Assembly: GCA_945876035.1 (NCBI GenBank)
Contig: CAMCMU010000040.1
Location: 1 to 45,713 of the forward strand
Origin: Schlesneria paludicola DSM 18645
GTDB lineage: Bacteria; Planctomycetota; Planctomycetia; Planctomycetales; Planctomycetaceae
Direction of reading: 5' to 3'
Length of the DNA: 45,713 nucleotides
The notes beneath the pieces are model-generated. The model saw only the letters and a program-made list of their open reading frames with translations. It did no database searches and had not been told where the DNA came from. The translations under genes and the position numbers were made by a program. Each line of letters begins with the position of its first letter. The stretch's first letter is position 1. This document shows, one piece after another, positions 26,373-35,748 of this stretch.

Positions 26373-27392
26373 CTATTTCGCGCAACCCGAGGCGATCATT
26401 TTGCTCGCATTTCCCGCCTGTCCGAAGGAAATCATGCGAGATACGCAGACTTGCTTCATGGCTTCTCGAGCGGGCTTCAAATAGTCGCGCGGATCGAATT
26501 TATCGGGTTCGAGTTGGAGTAATTTACGGATCGCACCAGTGATCGCCATGCGACAGTCGGTATCAACATTGATCTTACGCACGCCCGATTTGATTCCACG
26601 TTGAATTTCCTCGACGGGAACACCAAATGTTTGCTTCATCCGGCCGCCGTACTTATTGATGATGTCCTGCAATTCCTGCGGAACCGAGGAACTGCCGTGC
26701 ATCACAAGGTGTGTGTTCGGAAGCCGTCGGTGAATTGCATCAATTGTTTTCATGGCCAAGACTTCGCCATCCGGTTTCTTGTCGAACTTGTAGGCACCGT
26801 GACTCGTGCCAATCGCCACGGCCAACGCATCGACCCCCGTAGCTGCGACAAATCGCTCGGCTTCCTCGGGATCGGTCAATAATTGATCGTGAGAGAGCTT
26901 TCCGGCCGCTCCGTGGCCGTCTTCAGCCTCTCCTTCGCCGGTATCGAGGCGACCGAGGCAGCCGAGTTCGCCTTCCACAGAGACGTTGAACATGCGCGCC
27001 ACTTTGACCACTTCCGACGTGACTGCGACGTTGTAGTCGTAATCGGCCGGTGTCTTGCCGTCCTGGGCCAGTGAACCGTCCATCATCACCGAAGTGAATC
27101 CATATTTGATGGCGCTCATACAGGTCGCTGGACTGTTCCCATGGTCCTGATGCATGACGATGGGGATCTGCGGATACAGTTCTACAGCGGCGAGCATCAA
27201 GTGCCGCAGATAATTGTCTTGAGAGTACGATCTCGCACCGCGGGAGGCTTGGACAATGACCGGGGAATCAGTCTCCTTCCCGGCCTCCATAATCGCCTGA
27301 ATCTGCTCCATGTTATTGACATTGAACGCTGCTACACCGTAGCTGTTTTCTGCGGCGTGATCGAGGAGCGTTCGAAGTGGAATTAAAGGCAT
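26373..27392 (-). CDS. fba: Class II fructose-bisphosphate aldolase
   Basis: This protein of about 339 residues splits fructose 1,6-bisphosphate to glyceraldehyde 3-phosphate and dihydroxyacetone phosphate in glycolysis and, in reverse, in gluconeogenesis. Zinc and substrate residues of class II enzymes are in place: MHQDHGNS (catalytic Asp and first His), [14 protein letters not shown] (His ligand) and MHGSSSVPQ (His ligand). [13 protein letters not shown] holds the phosphate-binding Asn-x-Asp-Thr. The start at [10 protein letters not shown] follows a GGGGGGATT stretch; the frame runs 19 codons further without similarity. It stands alone, downstream of a 650-base gap. The length fits the class IIB subgroup. 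Confidence 0.97.
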   Translation of the reverse strand: MPLIPLRTLLDHAAENSYGVAAFNVNNMEQIQAIMEAGKETDSPVIVQASRGARSYSQDNYLRHLMLAAVELYPQIPIVMHQDHGNSPATCMSAIKYGFTSVMMDGSLAQDGKTPADYDYNVAVTSEVVKVARMFNVSVEGELGCLGRLDTGEGEAEDGHGAAGKLSHDQLLTDPEEAERFVAATGVDALAVAIGTSHGAYKFDKKPDGEVLAMKTIDAIHRRLPNTHLVMHGSSSVPQELQDIINKYGGRMKQTFGVPVEEIQRGIKSGVRKINVDTDCRMAITGAIRKLLQLEPDKFDPRDYLKPAREAMKQVCVSRMISFGQAGNASKMIASGCAK

Positions 27393-28115
27393 TGTGGAAT
27401 CCCCCCTATGTTTTTTCCGTCCGTGTGTCTGATCTGGTAGCCGACCCAAGTTCGGGAATTTTCCGAAAACGATGAAAGCGGCATCCGCTGTCGAAACTTA
27501 TGAAAAATGTTGAGTTCCGGACAGTCCAATACAGTACAAATACGTCCGAGAGCCATGCTTTCCAAAAAGATTCGATCTCAAATCTCGGTTCGTTTAAAGC
27601 ATCGGCCACGAATCTTCGATCGTGTGTCGGCAGTCGGATGGGATCGGAATCGATGATTCGCGGCAAATTTCACGGACGATCGAATTGCTGCGGAATGAGG
27701 GATCTCGCGTCGGTCACAGGGAAGAGGTACCCGAAGCCATCGGCATCCCCAACAAAATAATGGACTCTGAAAGACACGCGGAATGCGCGAGGCTGCGATT
27801 CTTTGAAATCCAAACGATTTATTGGCAACCACTCAAATGCCTAAAATTGATGTGCCGCGGCTCAGGACAGTGACACACCTTGGTTGTGGGAGGATCTGAG
27901 ATGCCGTCGCTGACATCGTTAGGTGTGAGGCGATGAATACAACCGACACTCCACCCCCGCCATGAAAATTTCGAACAACGTGGAACATGTCCCAAAAATT
28001 GTCACCATAATGGAATACCTTCGGATAACTTGAACGAAGGGATCCGCTGCGCCGTTCATTCACGAATCTCTTCAGGAGGGCACTCGACGGGTGGCAGTCT
28101 CCTCAAGATGGCCTC
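27393..28115. other. Intergenic region upstream of fba
   Basis: About 720 bases lie between fba and the small gene after tmk. Several overlapping frames of 60-86 codons on both strands have no motif or ribosome site. The fba promoter should lie near its left end. A purine-rich run close to 28070 was inspected and nothing convincing was found. Confidence 0.35.
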
Positions 28116-28505
28116 TTATCCAATGTGTCGCACCGCGGCAATCTGATCAATCGAGAACGGTCCGAGTTCCCGAAGTTCAACGGTTGCCTCCTCAGCCCCC
28201 CAAAGAACGAGAAAACCGTGTTGACTGGCTCGCGAATCGGGAAAGCCGCGAATCGTGCGATGGTCCAGAAGAGTGACCTGAACCTCGGTCGTTTCCTCAA
28301 TTCCCAACGACTCGTGAACAAGCTCTGGAAATCGTGACCAAGCCCACAACCAAAGGGTTTTTTCGGGCGGAACTTTTCCTGCGATGTCGATCCAGTCCAG
28401 TTCTGCTTGTTTCAGCGATGACAGAGAGGCCTCTCGGCACCACGGCATTAAGACATCGGTGAGCCATGCTTTTCGTGATGCCACAAGTCCGCTGAATTCT
28501 AACAC
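28116..28505 (-). CDS. Small hypothetical protein overlapping tmk
   Basis: This protein of about 129 residues is read from a GTG whose first bases overlap the tmk stop codon by seven bases, which indicates translational coupling. I recognise no family. It is acidic and rich in Trp, Leu and Glu, with stretches TLWLWAWSRFPELVH and ELGPFSIDQIAAVRHIG. A beta-rich segment around FLVLWGAEEATVELREL looks like a small beta barrel or sheet. An ATG twelve codons earlier within tmk is an alternative start. Coding is supported by close linkage to tmk and consistent codon use. Confidence 0.7.
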   Translation of the reverse strand: MLEFSGLVASRKAWLTDVLMPWCREASLSSLKQAELDWIDIAGKVPPEKTLWLWAWSRFPELVHESLGIEETTEVQVTLLDHRTIRGFPDSRASQHGFLVLWGAEEATVELRELGPFSIDQIAAVRHIG

Positions 28506-29182
28506 GGTGTGTCTCCAACGACGCTTAGGGCATGATTCCAAACCTCGGTGGCAATCTGATCGACCGACTTCAACTCGTTGCCGTCAAGGCAGTCGATGCG
28601 ATGCCAGTTGGAATTGGAAGCGGAGAGCTCCATGTAAATATCATGCACTTGCTGAAGATAGTCCGCATCGGCCTCTTGTATATCCGCAACCCGCTCAGTA
28701 TAGGTTCGCTGAGATTTCAGAGCGATCAATTCTGCCGCGCGTTGGACTGGCAGATTAAGAAACAATGTTCGATCGGGATGTGGCAACCCATACAAGGCAT
28801 GCTCAACGTGGTGAATCCAAGCGGTTAATTCTTTCCGATCCTTCAAATTCACCTTTGCTCCTTGATGCGCCACGTTAGAGGCGACATACCTGTCGCACAC
28901 AACAAGGTCATTTTCGGAAAGTGCCTGTAAAAGAATCGGCTTTGATTCTAGGCGGTCTCCCGCGAACAACAAAGACACCAGAAACGGGTTGACTTGATCG
29001 AGTTGCCCAAAACGGCCATTCAGAAAATCGCCGATTTTCCGACCAAACTCAGTCTCACGATACCTAGGAAAGCTGAGTAGTTCGCACCGCCGACCGGACA
29101 TCCGCATGGCCTCGACCAGACGAGTCGCCTGTGTCCCCTTTCCCGATCCGTCAATCCCTTCAATGGTGACCAGTACGCTCAT
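28499..29182 (-). CDS. tmk: Thymidylate kinase
   Basis: This protein of about 227 residues phosphorylates dTMP to dTDP. The P-loop is GIDGSGKGTQ near the N-terminus. The DR(Y/H) motif is in VVCDRYVASNVAHQG. The LID region KSQRTYTERVADIQE has the usual arginine and the closing acidic helix (EADADYLQQVHDIY). An AAGGACGA ribosome site precedes two nearby ATG codons (ATG ATT ATG); the second, MSVLVTIEG, is chosen because the fold starts there. The gene overlaps the following small hypothetical gene. The neighbourhood upstream is a 400-base gap. Confidence 0.95.
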   Translation of the reverse strand: MSVLVTIEGIDGSGKGTQATRLVEAMRMSGRRCELLSFPRYRETEFGRKIGDFLNGRFGQLDQVNPFLVSLLFAGDRLESKPILLQALSENDLVVCDRYVASNVAHQGAKVNLKDRKELTAWIHHVEHALYGLPHPDRTLFLNLPVQRAAELIALKSQRTYTERVADIQEADADYLQQVHDIYMELSASNSNWHRIDCLDGNELKSVDQIATEVWNHALSVVGDTPC

Positions 29183-29593
29183 AATCATTCGTCCTTCGAA
29201 GTGGCTTAACGGCGTGATTCGTTAGCCTCGAATCGATCCGAAGCTTTTCTGAAAAGGACAAACGGGGCGGTCGCTTAAGAACTCGACGGATCACTCCAGA
29301 GTAAAAGAGTCCTTCAATTTTGACGTTACGATAACGTCGCCAGATCTTTCAGCTATCCCACACTGTGGCAAACAACTGACTTGGCAATGTCCGATTTTAT
29401 CCACTTAACTAGCATCAAACTCATGATTTAAATCCAACAACTCCCAATTGAAAACGGGTCGTCCGCAGCCAATATTGATCGTCCACGACTGAACCAGTAG
29501 GAATTTGTTCGCCACGGAACGTTCAGTTTTTTTCGAGTGAGGCGATAACGAAAGTACTAATAAAATCTCTTGTTAAAGCCCGTGAGTTTGAAT
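29183..29593. other. Intergenic region, nothing seen
   Basis: About 410 bases lie between tmk and mtaB. The stretch is AT-rich in parts, notably around 29390-29430. It probably contains the tmk promoter and the mtaB 3' end. No gene, repeat or clear terminator was identified. Confidence 0.35.
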
Positions 29594-30943
29594 TCAGGGA
29601 GTGGAGCCAGTTGACGTCTCCCGCGTGGCTTCTAGAAAATGTCCCTCCGATCGTGTGGCCCGACCGATTATTATCTGCCCTAAATCAGCATCGAGGCCGG
29701 GAAGTTCGACGGGGACATAACGTCGGTCAGTTCCATGGACCCAGCCGGCACGTGTCCGGGAGTGTCCTTCGACCAGCACTTCCAATTTGCGCCCGATTAA
29801 GGACTGATAGTACTGCTGAGCCAGTTCTCGTTCCACATGCTGCAAAATTCGCATTCGCTGTTCACAAATTGTTCCGTGCACGTGATCGGGAAAGTCTGCG
29901 GCAGGGGTTCCTCGACGGGGGCTAAAGGGAAACAGATGCAACTTCATAAAGCCAAGTCGACGACAAGCGTCCACCGTTTGTTCAAATTCATCGTCTGTCT
30001 CACCCGGGAACCCGACGATCACGTCTGTGGTGAAGGCGGGACAATCAAGCTTTTCACGAAGACGCGCGACATTGTCAAAAAATTGGGCGATTGTATATCG
30101 TCGACGCATTCGACTGAGCACCGTATTTGATCCACTCTGCAGTGCGGGATGAAATTGGGGACAGAGGTGCACACAATCGGCAGCCGCATTTGCAAATTCT
30201 TCATTGATCTCACTGGCCTCGATGCTGGAAAGTCTCATCCGCCACTGACCGGGAATTTTGTCAAGTTGGCGCAGCAGATGTGATAACCGGAACGGAGGAA
30301 GTCCACTACGACCCCGTGTTGTATCGACTCCGAAATGCCCGATGTGGATCCCCGTCAAAATGATTTCAAGATAGCCATTTCTGATGAGGCGTCGGACCTC
30401 GTCTTCGATCTCCTCTGGCGAGCGACTGCGAAGCCCAGGGCGGACCTGGGGAATGATGCAGTAGGAGCATTTTAAGATGCAGCCATCCTGCACCTTCACG
30501 TACGCTCGTTTTCGCCCCTCAAAACGACTGATTCCGGTGGGAATGTCAACAATCCCATGACGACCGAGAATATCCACTAATTCTCGCTTGTCTGTCACCA
30601 CCTCGAATACCGCCGGGAGGGACCGGACGGCATTGGGATCCCGAGTTGCATAACACCCCATAACGAGCGTACGCGTCCCGGGATTGTGCTTCGCCAATTG
30701 ACGGATGACCTGCCGAGAGCGGGAGTCACCGTTGGATGTGACGGTGCAAGTGTTGACGACGCACAAGTCGGCCGATTCATCATCCTTGGCCTCACGGAAT
30801 CCATTCCGCTCTAACGCCTCCAGTACGAGCTGTGTTTCGTACTGGTTGACTTTACAACCAAGCGTCACCAATCGGCAGGTTTTTTCAGAGACCTCAGAAA
30901 TATTTTCTGCTTCCATCAATGCTTTTAGGCTGAGATGAGTCAT
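29594..30943 (-). CDS. mtaB: tRNA t6A37 methylthiotransferase MtaB
   Basis: This protein of about 449 residues is a radical SAM methylthiotransferase. MtaB adds a methylthio group to N6-threonylcarbamoyladenosine at position 37 of ANN-decoding tRNAs. The N-terminal UPF0004 domain has LGCKVNQYET and DLCVVNTCTVTS, with LVMGCYATRDP giving the third cysteine of the auxiliary cluster. The radical SAM cluster is QDGCILKCSYCIIPQVRG-like (CxxxCxxC), followed by LTGIHIGHFG. A C-terminal TRAM-like region (LEVLVEGHSR) closes it. LGCKVNQYE separates it from MiaB. The ATG at MTHLSLKAL lies four bases after the stop of the disordered protein gene, so the two are co-transcribed. Confidence 0.95.
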   Translation of the reverse strand: MTHLSLKALMEAENISEVSEKTCRLVTLGCKVNQYETQLVLEALERNGFREAKDDESADLCVVNTCTVTSNGDSRSRQVIRQLAKHNPGTRTLVMGCYATRDPNAVRSLPAVFEVVTDKRELVDILGRHGIVDIPTGISRFEGRKRAYVKVQDGCILKCSYCIIPQVRPGLRSRSPEEIEDEVRRLIRNGYLEIILTGIHIGHFGVDTTRGRSGLPPFRLSHLLRQLDKIPGQWRMRLSSIEASEINEEFANAAADCVHLCPQFHPALQSGSNTVLSRMRRRYTIAQFFDNVARLREKLDCPAFTTDVIVGFPGETDDEFEQTVDACRRLGFMKLHLFPFSPRRGTPAADFPDHVHGTICEQRMRILQHVERELAQQYYQSLIGRKLEVLVEGHSRTRAGWVHGTDRRYVPVELPGLDADLGQIIIGRATRSEGHFLEATRETSTGSTP

Positions 30944-30947
30944 CGGA

Positions 30948-32345
30948 CTACCGTCGTTGTGAAGGACCGCCGCGTCCGCGTGAAGCACTGTTTCCTCTCC
31001 CGCGAGGGTCAGGGCTATGCGTTCGCACGAGATAGGAAATCGCTGTTTCCCAAGTCGGAATGCCCTCGTAGTTGACGGGAGCCAAAGGTTCCTCGTCGAT
31101 CAAGCGGGATGACTCTTGAAGATCATCTTCGAGGAGCGGTTCGACATTTTTGAAACTTTCCCGACTTATTGATTTTGGCCGCTCCGGGGCTGCCGAATTC
31201 TGCCGGCGGTGCCGTGATCGGCTTGGCCGAATTTCCTCTTCGATTCCGCAGGTGGTAGAAGAATCCACCGGTTGGTCTGGCTCGCAGCCTTCACCCGAAT
31301 CATCGTTTGCGGTGGTCGTGAAAAGATCTTCCGAATCCGTAGAGGCAGGGGGCGTATCGTCCTCATTGGAATCGATTGTCTCGCCCGCGCCTGAGCGTCT
31401 CCCTCGACCTCCTCGCCTGCGACGACGACGCGGACGGCGATGTTTAGTGTCATCGGAATCACTCCCACTTTCGGCGGCCTCGGCATCGAAGCTGCCGGAG
31501 GATTGCTCAAATAGGTTGCCAGCGAAGTCGTCCTCATTGGCGACATCATCAGCAACAGATCCCTTTGCCAAAGGTGCTGCCTCTCGGGTCGGGATTGTTC
31601 GGGTAGTCGAGGACTTCGATTGATTTTTGTGAGCCTCACCGCCGAGTCCATCGGCGAACGCTCCGCCCTCAGAATCGTTTTTTAATGACGGCGCAATCGT
31701 CGCCCGATTGAGACGATTCTGCTCCGTTCTTTCGACGGCCGCTCTCCCCGGCTGCTGAGATCCGGTTCTTAACTCGGCTTGGCTTGGAGGCTTCTCCGCT
31801 CGGCGATCTCGGCCTCGTGAAACCGTCGCCTTTGTATTGATACCGGGGGCTTGTGTTCGCTCGTCTTTCCGATCATCGGTCGACCCAGATTCAGATTTTC
31901 GTTCGGATTTTCCTCTGCCGATCTCTCGACCACTCTGTCGATTGCTGCTCAACTCCTTTGGTCCGACGGACGTCGTCCGCGCAACAGGCTTGACGGGTTC
32001 CTCCCAATTCCAGTCGTCCAGCATATCCCAAATGTCTTTCTTTGAATCATCTCGATGATTCGAAGAATCTAGGTCAATTTCAGGCTCGGTGGCCATTTCG
32101 GGAATATCATCATCTGGAAAAGACAAGTCAGGCTCGAAGGGACGGCCTTCGGTTGACGCCGTCACATCCATCAGTAATTCATGTTCGGCAACGCGAGGCG
32201 CGATCTGTGAAGAGCGATCCTCAGGAAAATCAAAATCATCCTCTGAGTCGCTAAATTGAATTCCTAGCAAATCCGTCGCGAGCTTGCCCCATGAATCGTC
32301 ATTTTTATTTTTCGAAGAGTCGGATTGAGGCGGTGATTTAGCCAT
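30948..32345 (-). CDS. Large disordered Arg/Ser/Asp-rich protein
   Basis: This protein of about 465 residues is almost wholly low in complexity. The N-terminal third is acidic (DSEDDFDFPEDR, DIWDMLDDWNWEEP). The middle is polar with many Ser, Arg and Gly. A strongly basic block RRPRRRRRRGGRGRRSG lies at roughly residues 305-321. The end holds a short conserved-looking helix IPTWETAISYLVRTH and a RGRG-rich tail. Such composition suggests nucleic acid or RNP binding, in the manner of RNase E scaffold or Gar-like tails, but no domain is recognised. It is directly upstream of mtaB, separated by four bases. The ATG at MAKSPPQSD is chosen; a GTG six codons earlier is possible. Confidence 0.75.
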   Translation of the reverse strand: MAKSPPQSDSSKNKNDDSWGKLATDLLGIQFSDSEDDFDFPEDRSSQIAPRVAEHELLMDVTASTEGRPFEPDLSFPDDDIPEMATEPEIDLDSSNHRDDSKKDIWDMLDDWNWEEPVKPVARTTSVGPKELSSNRQSGREIGRGKSERKSESGSTDDRKDERTQAPGINTKATVSRGRDRRAEKPPSQAELRTGSQQPGRAAVERTEQNRLNRATIAPSLKNDSEGGAFADGLGGEAHKNQSKSSTTRTIPTREAAPLAKGSVADDVANEDDFAGNLFEQSSGSFDAEAAESGSDSDDTKHRRPRRRRRRGGRGRRSGAGETIDSNEDDTPPASTDSEDLFTTTANDDSGEGCEPDQPVDSSTTCGIEEEIRPSRSRHRRQNSAAPERPKSISRESFKNVEPLLEDDLQESSRLIDEEPLAPVNYEGIPTWETAISYLVRTHSPDPRGRGNSASRGRGGPSQRR

Positions 32346-32839
32346 GACCGTTTGGAAATCCACGAAGACTATCGGCGTATGAGCCTACTGGCTGAGGTGA
32401 CACCACGCCGAAACAGGTGTCAACGAACACACCGGACTATGGCGTTTTTGTCTGTTTTCTGCAACAGACGGAGCCGATTGACATCGGATATACCATTTTC
32501 CAGTTTTGGACCGCGCGCGACATGACACGTCTTGACAATCGGCTGTGGATTCCGACGGAATCTTGGACCGATTGACTGAAATACGATGAACACGGACTTA
32601 TTGTGTAGGTGTTGGCCGATCTTTCTGTCACGCAGGGCTTTCAAAAAATCGCGTCGCGTCCTAATCCGGATCGTGGCGAATGTGTCTTTCGCTGTTGGAA
32701 GTGAAACCTTGGTGTGGTGCGACGGAGATCCACCTGAACGGCTTTTCAATTCAGGGATTTATGATCGGATCGGCAGTGACATCCACTTCCGCTGCATGAC
32801 GATGCCTGGACCGAAATGGTCCTGGTGCCTTTGTCATTT
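32346..32839. other. Intergenic region, nothing seen
   Basis: About 490 bases lie between the disordered protein gene and the HAD gene. Overlapping frames of 60-110 codons on both strands lack ribosome sites. No repeat or terminator was identified. Confidence 0.35.
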
Positions 32840-33701
32840 TCAGCTAGCCGGCACAGATTCGGCAGGCAAAACATCACTCAGAAAACGCTGAATTGCGGGC
32901 GACGGGTTCAAGAGATCGGCAATGGAATCCACGACCAAATCGGGTCGGTACGCGAAATCTTTCAGATCATCCCGACTTGTCGATCCCGAAAGGACAAGGA
33001 TTGTGCGATATCCCAACTGCACGCCTCCCAGAATGTCCGTATCCATGGTGTCGCCGATCATCGTAGTATCCGCCGCCGCGAGCCCAAGTTCTTTCCGCGC
33101 CGCACGCATCATCACGGGACTTGGCTTTCCGACGCTAAACGCCTTCACCCCGGTCGCTTTTTCCAACAAAGCCACCACGGCCCCGCAACCAGGACGAGTC
33201 CCTGTTTGCGTCGGGCAGTTTGGGTCCAGATTCGTCACTAACAGCCTTGCCTCTTCCATAATCAATTGAACCGCTCGTTCCACAAGTTCAAAAGATAGGG
33301 TCCGGCCTTCCCCAACGACGACATAGTCCGCATGCGAATCCACAATCGAGTAACCGTGGCGGTGCAGCGCATTGATGAGCCCACTTTCGCCGATGACAAA
33401 TGCCGTTCCATTCGGCAACTTTCGCGAGAGAAAACGTGCCGTTGCCATCGCACAGGTGAAAACGTTCTTTTCCTGAATCGGGATTCGTATGCGATTTAAC
33501 TTCGTCTCTACATCTCTTCGACTGCGTTGACGGTTATTTGTTAGGAACAAAAACGGCACTTCTTCATCAAGTAACTTCACGATGAATTGCCGCGCACCGG
33601 GAATGGAGTTCAGGACCACGGTAGATCACACCATCCATGTCGATCAAGAAACCAGTAATTATGAAACCCGTGTCCTTGCTGTATGAAAATCCATCATGCA
33701 T
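32840..33701 (-). pseudogene. HAD-IIA (NagD-like) phosphatase interrupted by a frameshift
   Basis: The reading frame ending at 32840 encodes a HAD-IIA hydrolase body: LFLTNNRQRSRRDVETKL (motif II), SVGKPSPVMM (motif III lysine) and TTMIGDTMDTDILGG (motif IV). In this frame the nucleophile motif is missing. It lies immediately upstream in a different frame, at 33653-33627, as GFLIDMDGVIYRG, read from an ATG at 33701 (MHDGFSYSKD). The two frames join if one base, a C near 33605, is removed, which restores the expected RGPEL-IPGARQF. So a single-base insertion separates the catalytic Asp from the rest. This may be a real mutation or a sequencing error. The downstream frame alone lacks the nucleophile and could not be active. 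Confidence 0.85.
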
Positions 33702-33898
33702 GGTGCAGCTTCATGCCTTGAGGCCGTCCACCTCAGATCCAGCGGCGGCAAGTCGCGTACCACTGACTGATTCAATCTTAGCAATGACGGCTATTCCCCG
33801 GTTTTCATGGCAAACAAAAGAGTCGCTATGGTTCATGCGTATCGCATGGTCACCAATAGAGAGATGGCACAAGCTAGACTTCAAACGCTAATATTTAG

Positions 33899-33924
33899 GC
33901 TTGCTGCTCGATCGAGCAGCAAGC
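33899..33924. repeat. 26-bp perfect palindrome
   Basis: The two halves GCTTGCTGCTCGA and TCGAGCAGCAAGC are exact reverse complements without a spacer, so as RNA a ten-base stem with a six-base loop can form. It lies about 100 bases past the end of the DUF1501 relic on the minus strand and may be its old terminator, though only CTAAATATTAG follows rather than a T-run. Confidence 0.65.
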
Positions 33925-34024
33925 AGTGAGATCGCAACAACCGGTATTCGACAGCGTAAGCTCCGATGCAACCGGAATTTAACACGGACGTCGCTCTAAA
34001 AGGTCTCAAACACAGTGCCTTGAT

Positions 34025-34370
34025 TCAGATGCACGGCGCGTTGCTTCGATCACCGACAACGGCATGTGGATCAAATCCCATCGCCTGTAGAGACGGCGGC
34101 ACCGATGTCGTCCGGTGAAAATGCCGCAGATGTCGGATCGGCGCCGATGTCATCTGAGTGGCCAACAACTTTGGCGACAAGCACTCCGGCACCGGCGAAT
34201 AAGCTTTTAAAACACGAGCCCCAGTGATCGCGGCCGGACTCATTGTTGACCTTTGGTGTCCGGCCGAACTGACCCAAAACCAGGACCATTGTCTGGTCGA
34301 GCATTCGGCTTTCGTTCGGATCATCTAGCCACGCGGAGTCCACCTGATCAAGCGGCGTTAGCATGTGTCC
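34025..34370 (-). pseudogene. DUF1501 C-terminal relic
   Basis: The fragment encodes the conserved end of a DUF1501 protein. MVLVLGQFGRTPKVN and SGRDHW match the intact gene in this window (TEFGRTPKINPGYGRDHW). LFAGAGVLVAKVVGHSDDIG and a FSPDDIGAAVSTGDGI-like segment follow. The frame then shifts near 34071-34100, after which the minus frame ends as AMGFDPHAVVGDR and a stop at 34025. The whole N-terminal two-thirds, including the Tat signal, is absent, and the 5' side abuts an ISAs1 transposase relic. It cannot be functional. Confidence 0.8.
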
Positions 34371-34435
34371 CTTAGAGCGTCAGGAAAATGGTCAGTCGAC
34401 GGAGATAGTCGCCGCTGCCGGCGATGATGCCTTAG

Positions 34436-34790
34436 GTGATCGCGGTGACTTCAGTGGACGTTTCGTCCGCCGCCATCTGCCCCAGCGATAGCCCGCAGTC
34501 CCGATGCTGCTTGAGTGCGACTCCCCGAGACGGCGGACCCGATGATGGGTGCGTCGCAACGTCTTCCCTTCAATCGCCAGAACCGGTTGCGTGATCCCCG
34601 AGGCACTCGCGGCCTTGCCTCGCAACGGGCTCAGCGAATTTGTGCAGTAGGCTTGAAATTCGCCCGGCTGAAACGCAGACAGCACATGCCGAAAGACATT
34701 TTTCGGGGTGATCCCCTGTGGTACGGCAACACCGTAGGCAAGAACTCCCTCTCGATTTACGCTCGCTCCGCACTCGCCGACGGCCATGCC
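34436..34790 (-). pseudogene. ISAs1-type transposase relic
   Basis: A minus-strand frame contains VFRHVLSAFQPGEFQAY followed by QPVLAIEGKTLRRTHHR, resembling the DGKTLRRS motif that starts the catalytic domain of ISAs1-family DDE transposases. After a frameshift near 34505, a second frame continues with GLSLGQMAADETSTEVTAIT and a TAA, matching the next conserved family block. About 110 residues of a protein usually near 370 remain, and the DDE domain end is missing. No flanking inverted repeats or target duplications were recognised. The fragment lies directly upstream of the DUF1501 relic, so the insertion may have broken that gene. Confidence 0.65.
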
Positions 34791-35748
34791 TCAGGGGCTG
34801 TTTCTAGGACGCTTCTACCGGTCGTGCTCCGACTAGTCCATCTGAACGAGGACGCCGTATTTTTTTGAAGCTCAGGCAATTGACAACGCACGGCATCTCG
34901 CTCAGAAGGCGATGGCATCTTCTGCGACGATCAGCCACCGACGAACAGTCGCTGCACTCGATTTTGTCTCATCGATTGTTGCCGCCCTCCATTGCTCGAA
35001 AGACTTTCGGCACACGCTAGGGACGATTGACATCGAAGGGGGGCACTGGACACTTGATCCCGCAGGCCGCGCTCCCGGCCGTAAGGTCCGATCGCTAAAG
35101 CATCCACTCCAGAGTGTCTTGGAAGTTGACCGCCGACAATATTATCCGTCTTTGAGAACACGGGAACTGGCGGCCTCACGATCACGCGGAAATACGGCTT
35201 GTCCAACGGCAACCCGAGAACGCGATCCGTGGGATATTTCTAAACGGGTCGGATCGTGTTCTGCCTCGAATTGATAAATCGATTGGCCTATTGATATCAT
35301 CAAAAAAAGAGCAATCAGGATGGTTTGCGCACTCGTGTTGTCGTCATGCATTAAATCAGGGGTTCTAGAAAAAAATGTCGTTTCGGCTTATTAGAGATCT
35401 TCAACTCCACTCTGTCCCAGCGAATTCCACATTCCGCCTGTGAAATTCCGTTTTTGTAATGAGACCGGATCAGAACTGATGTCAATGAATTCGCCCCGCA
35501 ACTTGGAATCAAGACTCAACACCGATACCTAAAGAGTCAGACCGTTAATGGTTATGATGAGTCCGGACATGCATACACAGGGCAGCGCGGATCAGCGATT
35601 GACGCTTAAATCTTATTTCCCGCTCACGTGCCAACCCGTGTGGGGGAGGAAGTCTCACCTCGAACAGGGCGACGCTCTGTGGTAGAGCAGAACTTGTTTT
35701 TTAAAATTCGAGTTTGCTGGTTGCTCAAAATACGAAATAGGAAATTTC

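Larger units (their letters stand above)
33702..35748. other. Two-kilobase region of gene relics
   Basis: No intact gene is present. It contains the relic of a DUF1501 gene (about 34025-34370) and of an ISAs1-type transposase (about 34436-34790), both minus strand, and a 26-bp perfect palindrome at 33899-33924. The part from 34900 to 35350 has frames on both strands (for example IDIEGGHWTLDPAGRAPG on plus) that read like protein but could not be assigned. The last 350 bases before uxs hold its promoter. Confidence 0.5.

Noticed and set aside
31150-31623. Plus-strand frame of 157 codons
   Set aside because: It is antisense to the low-complexity arginine-rich protein; the openness comes from biased codons.
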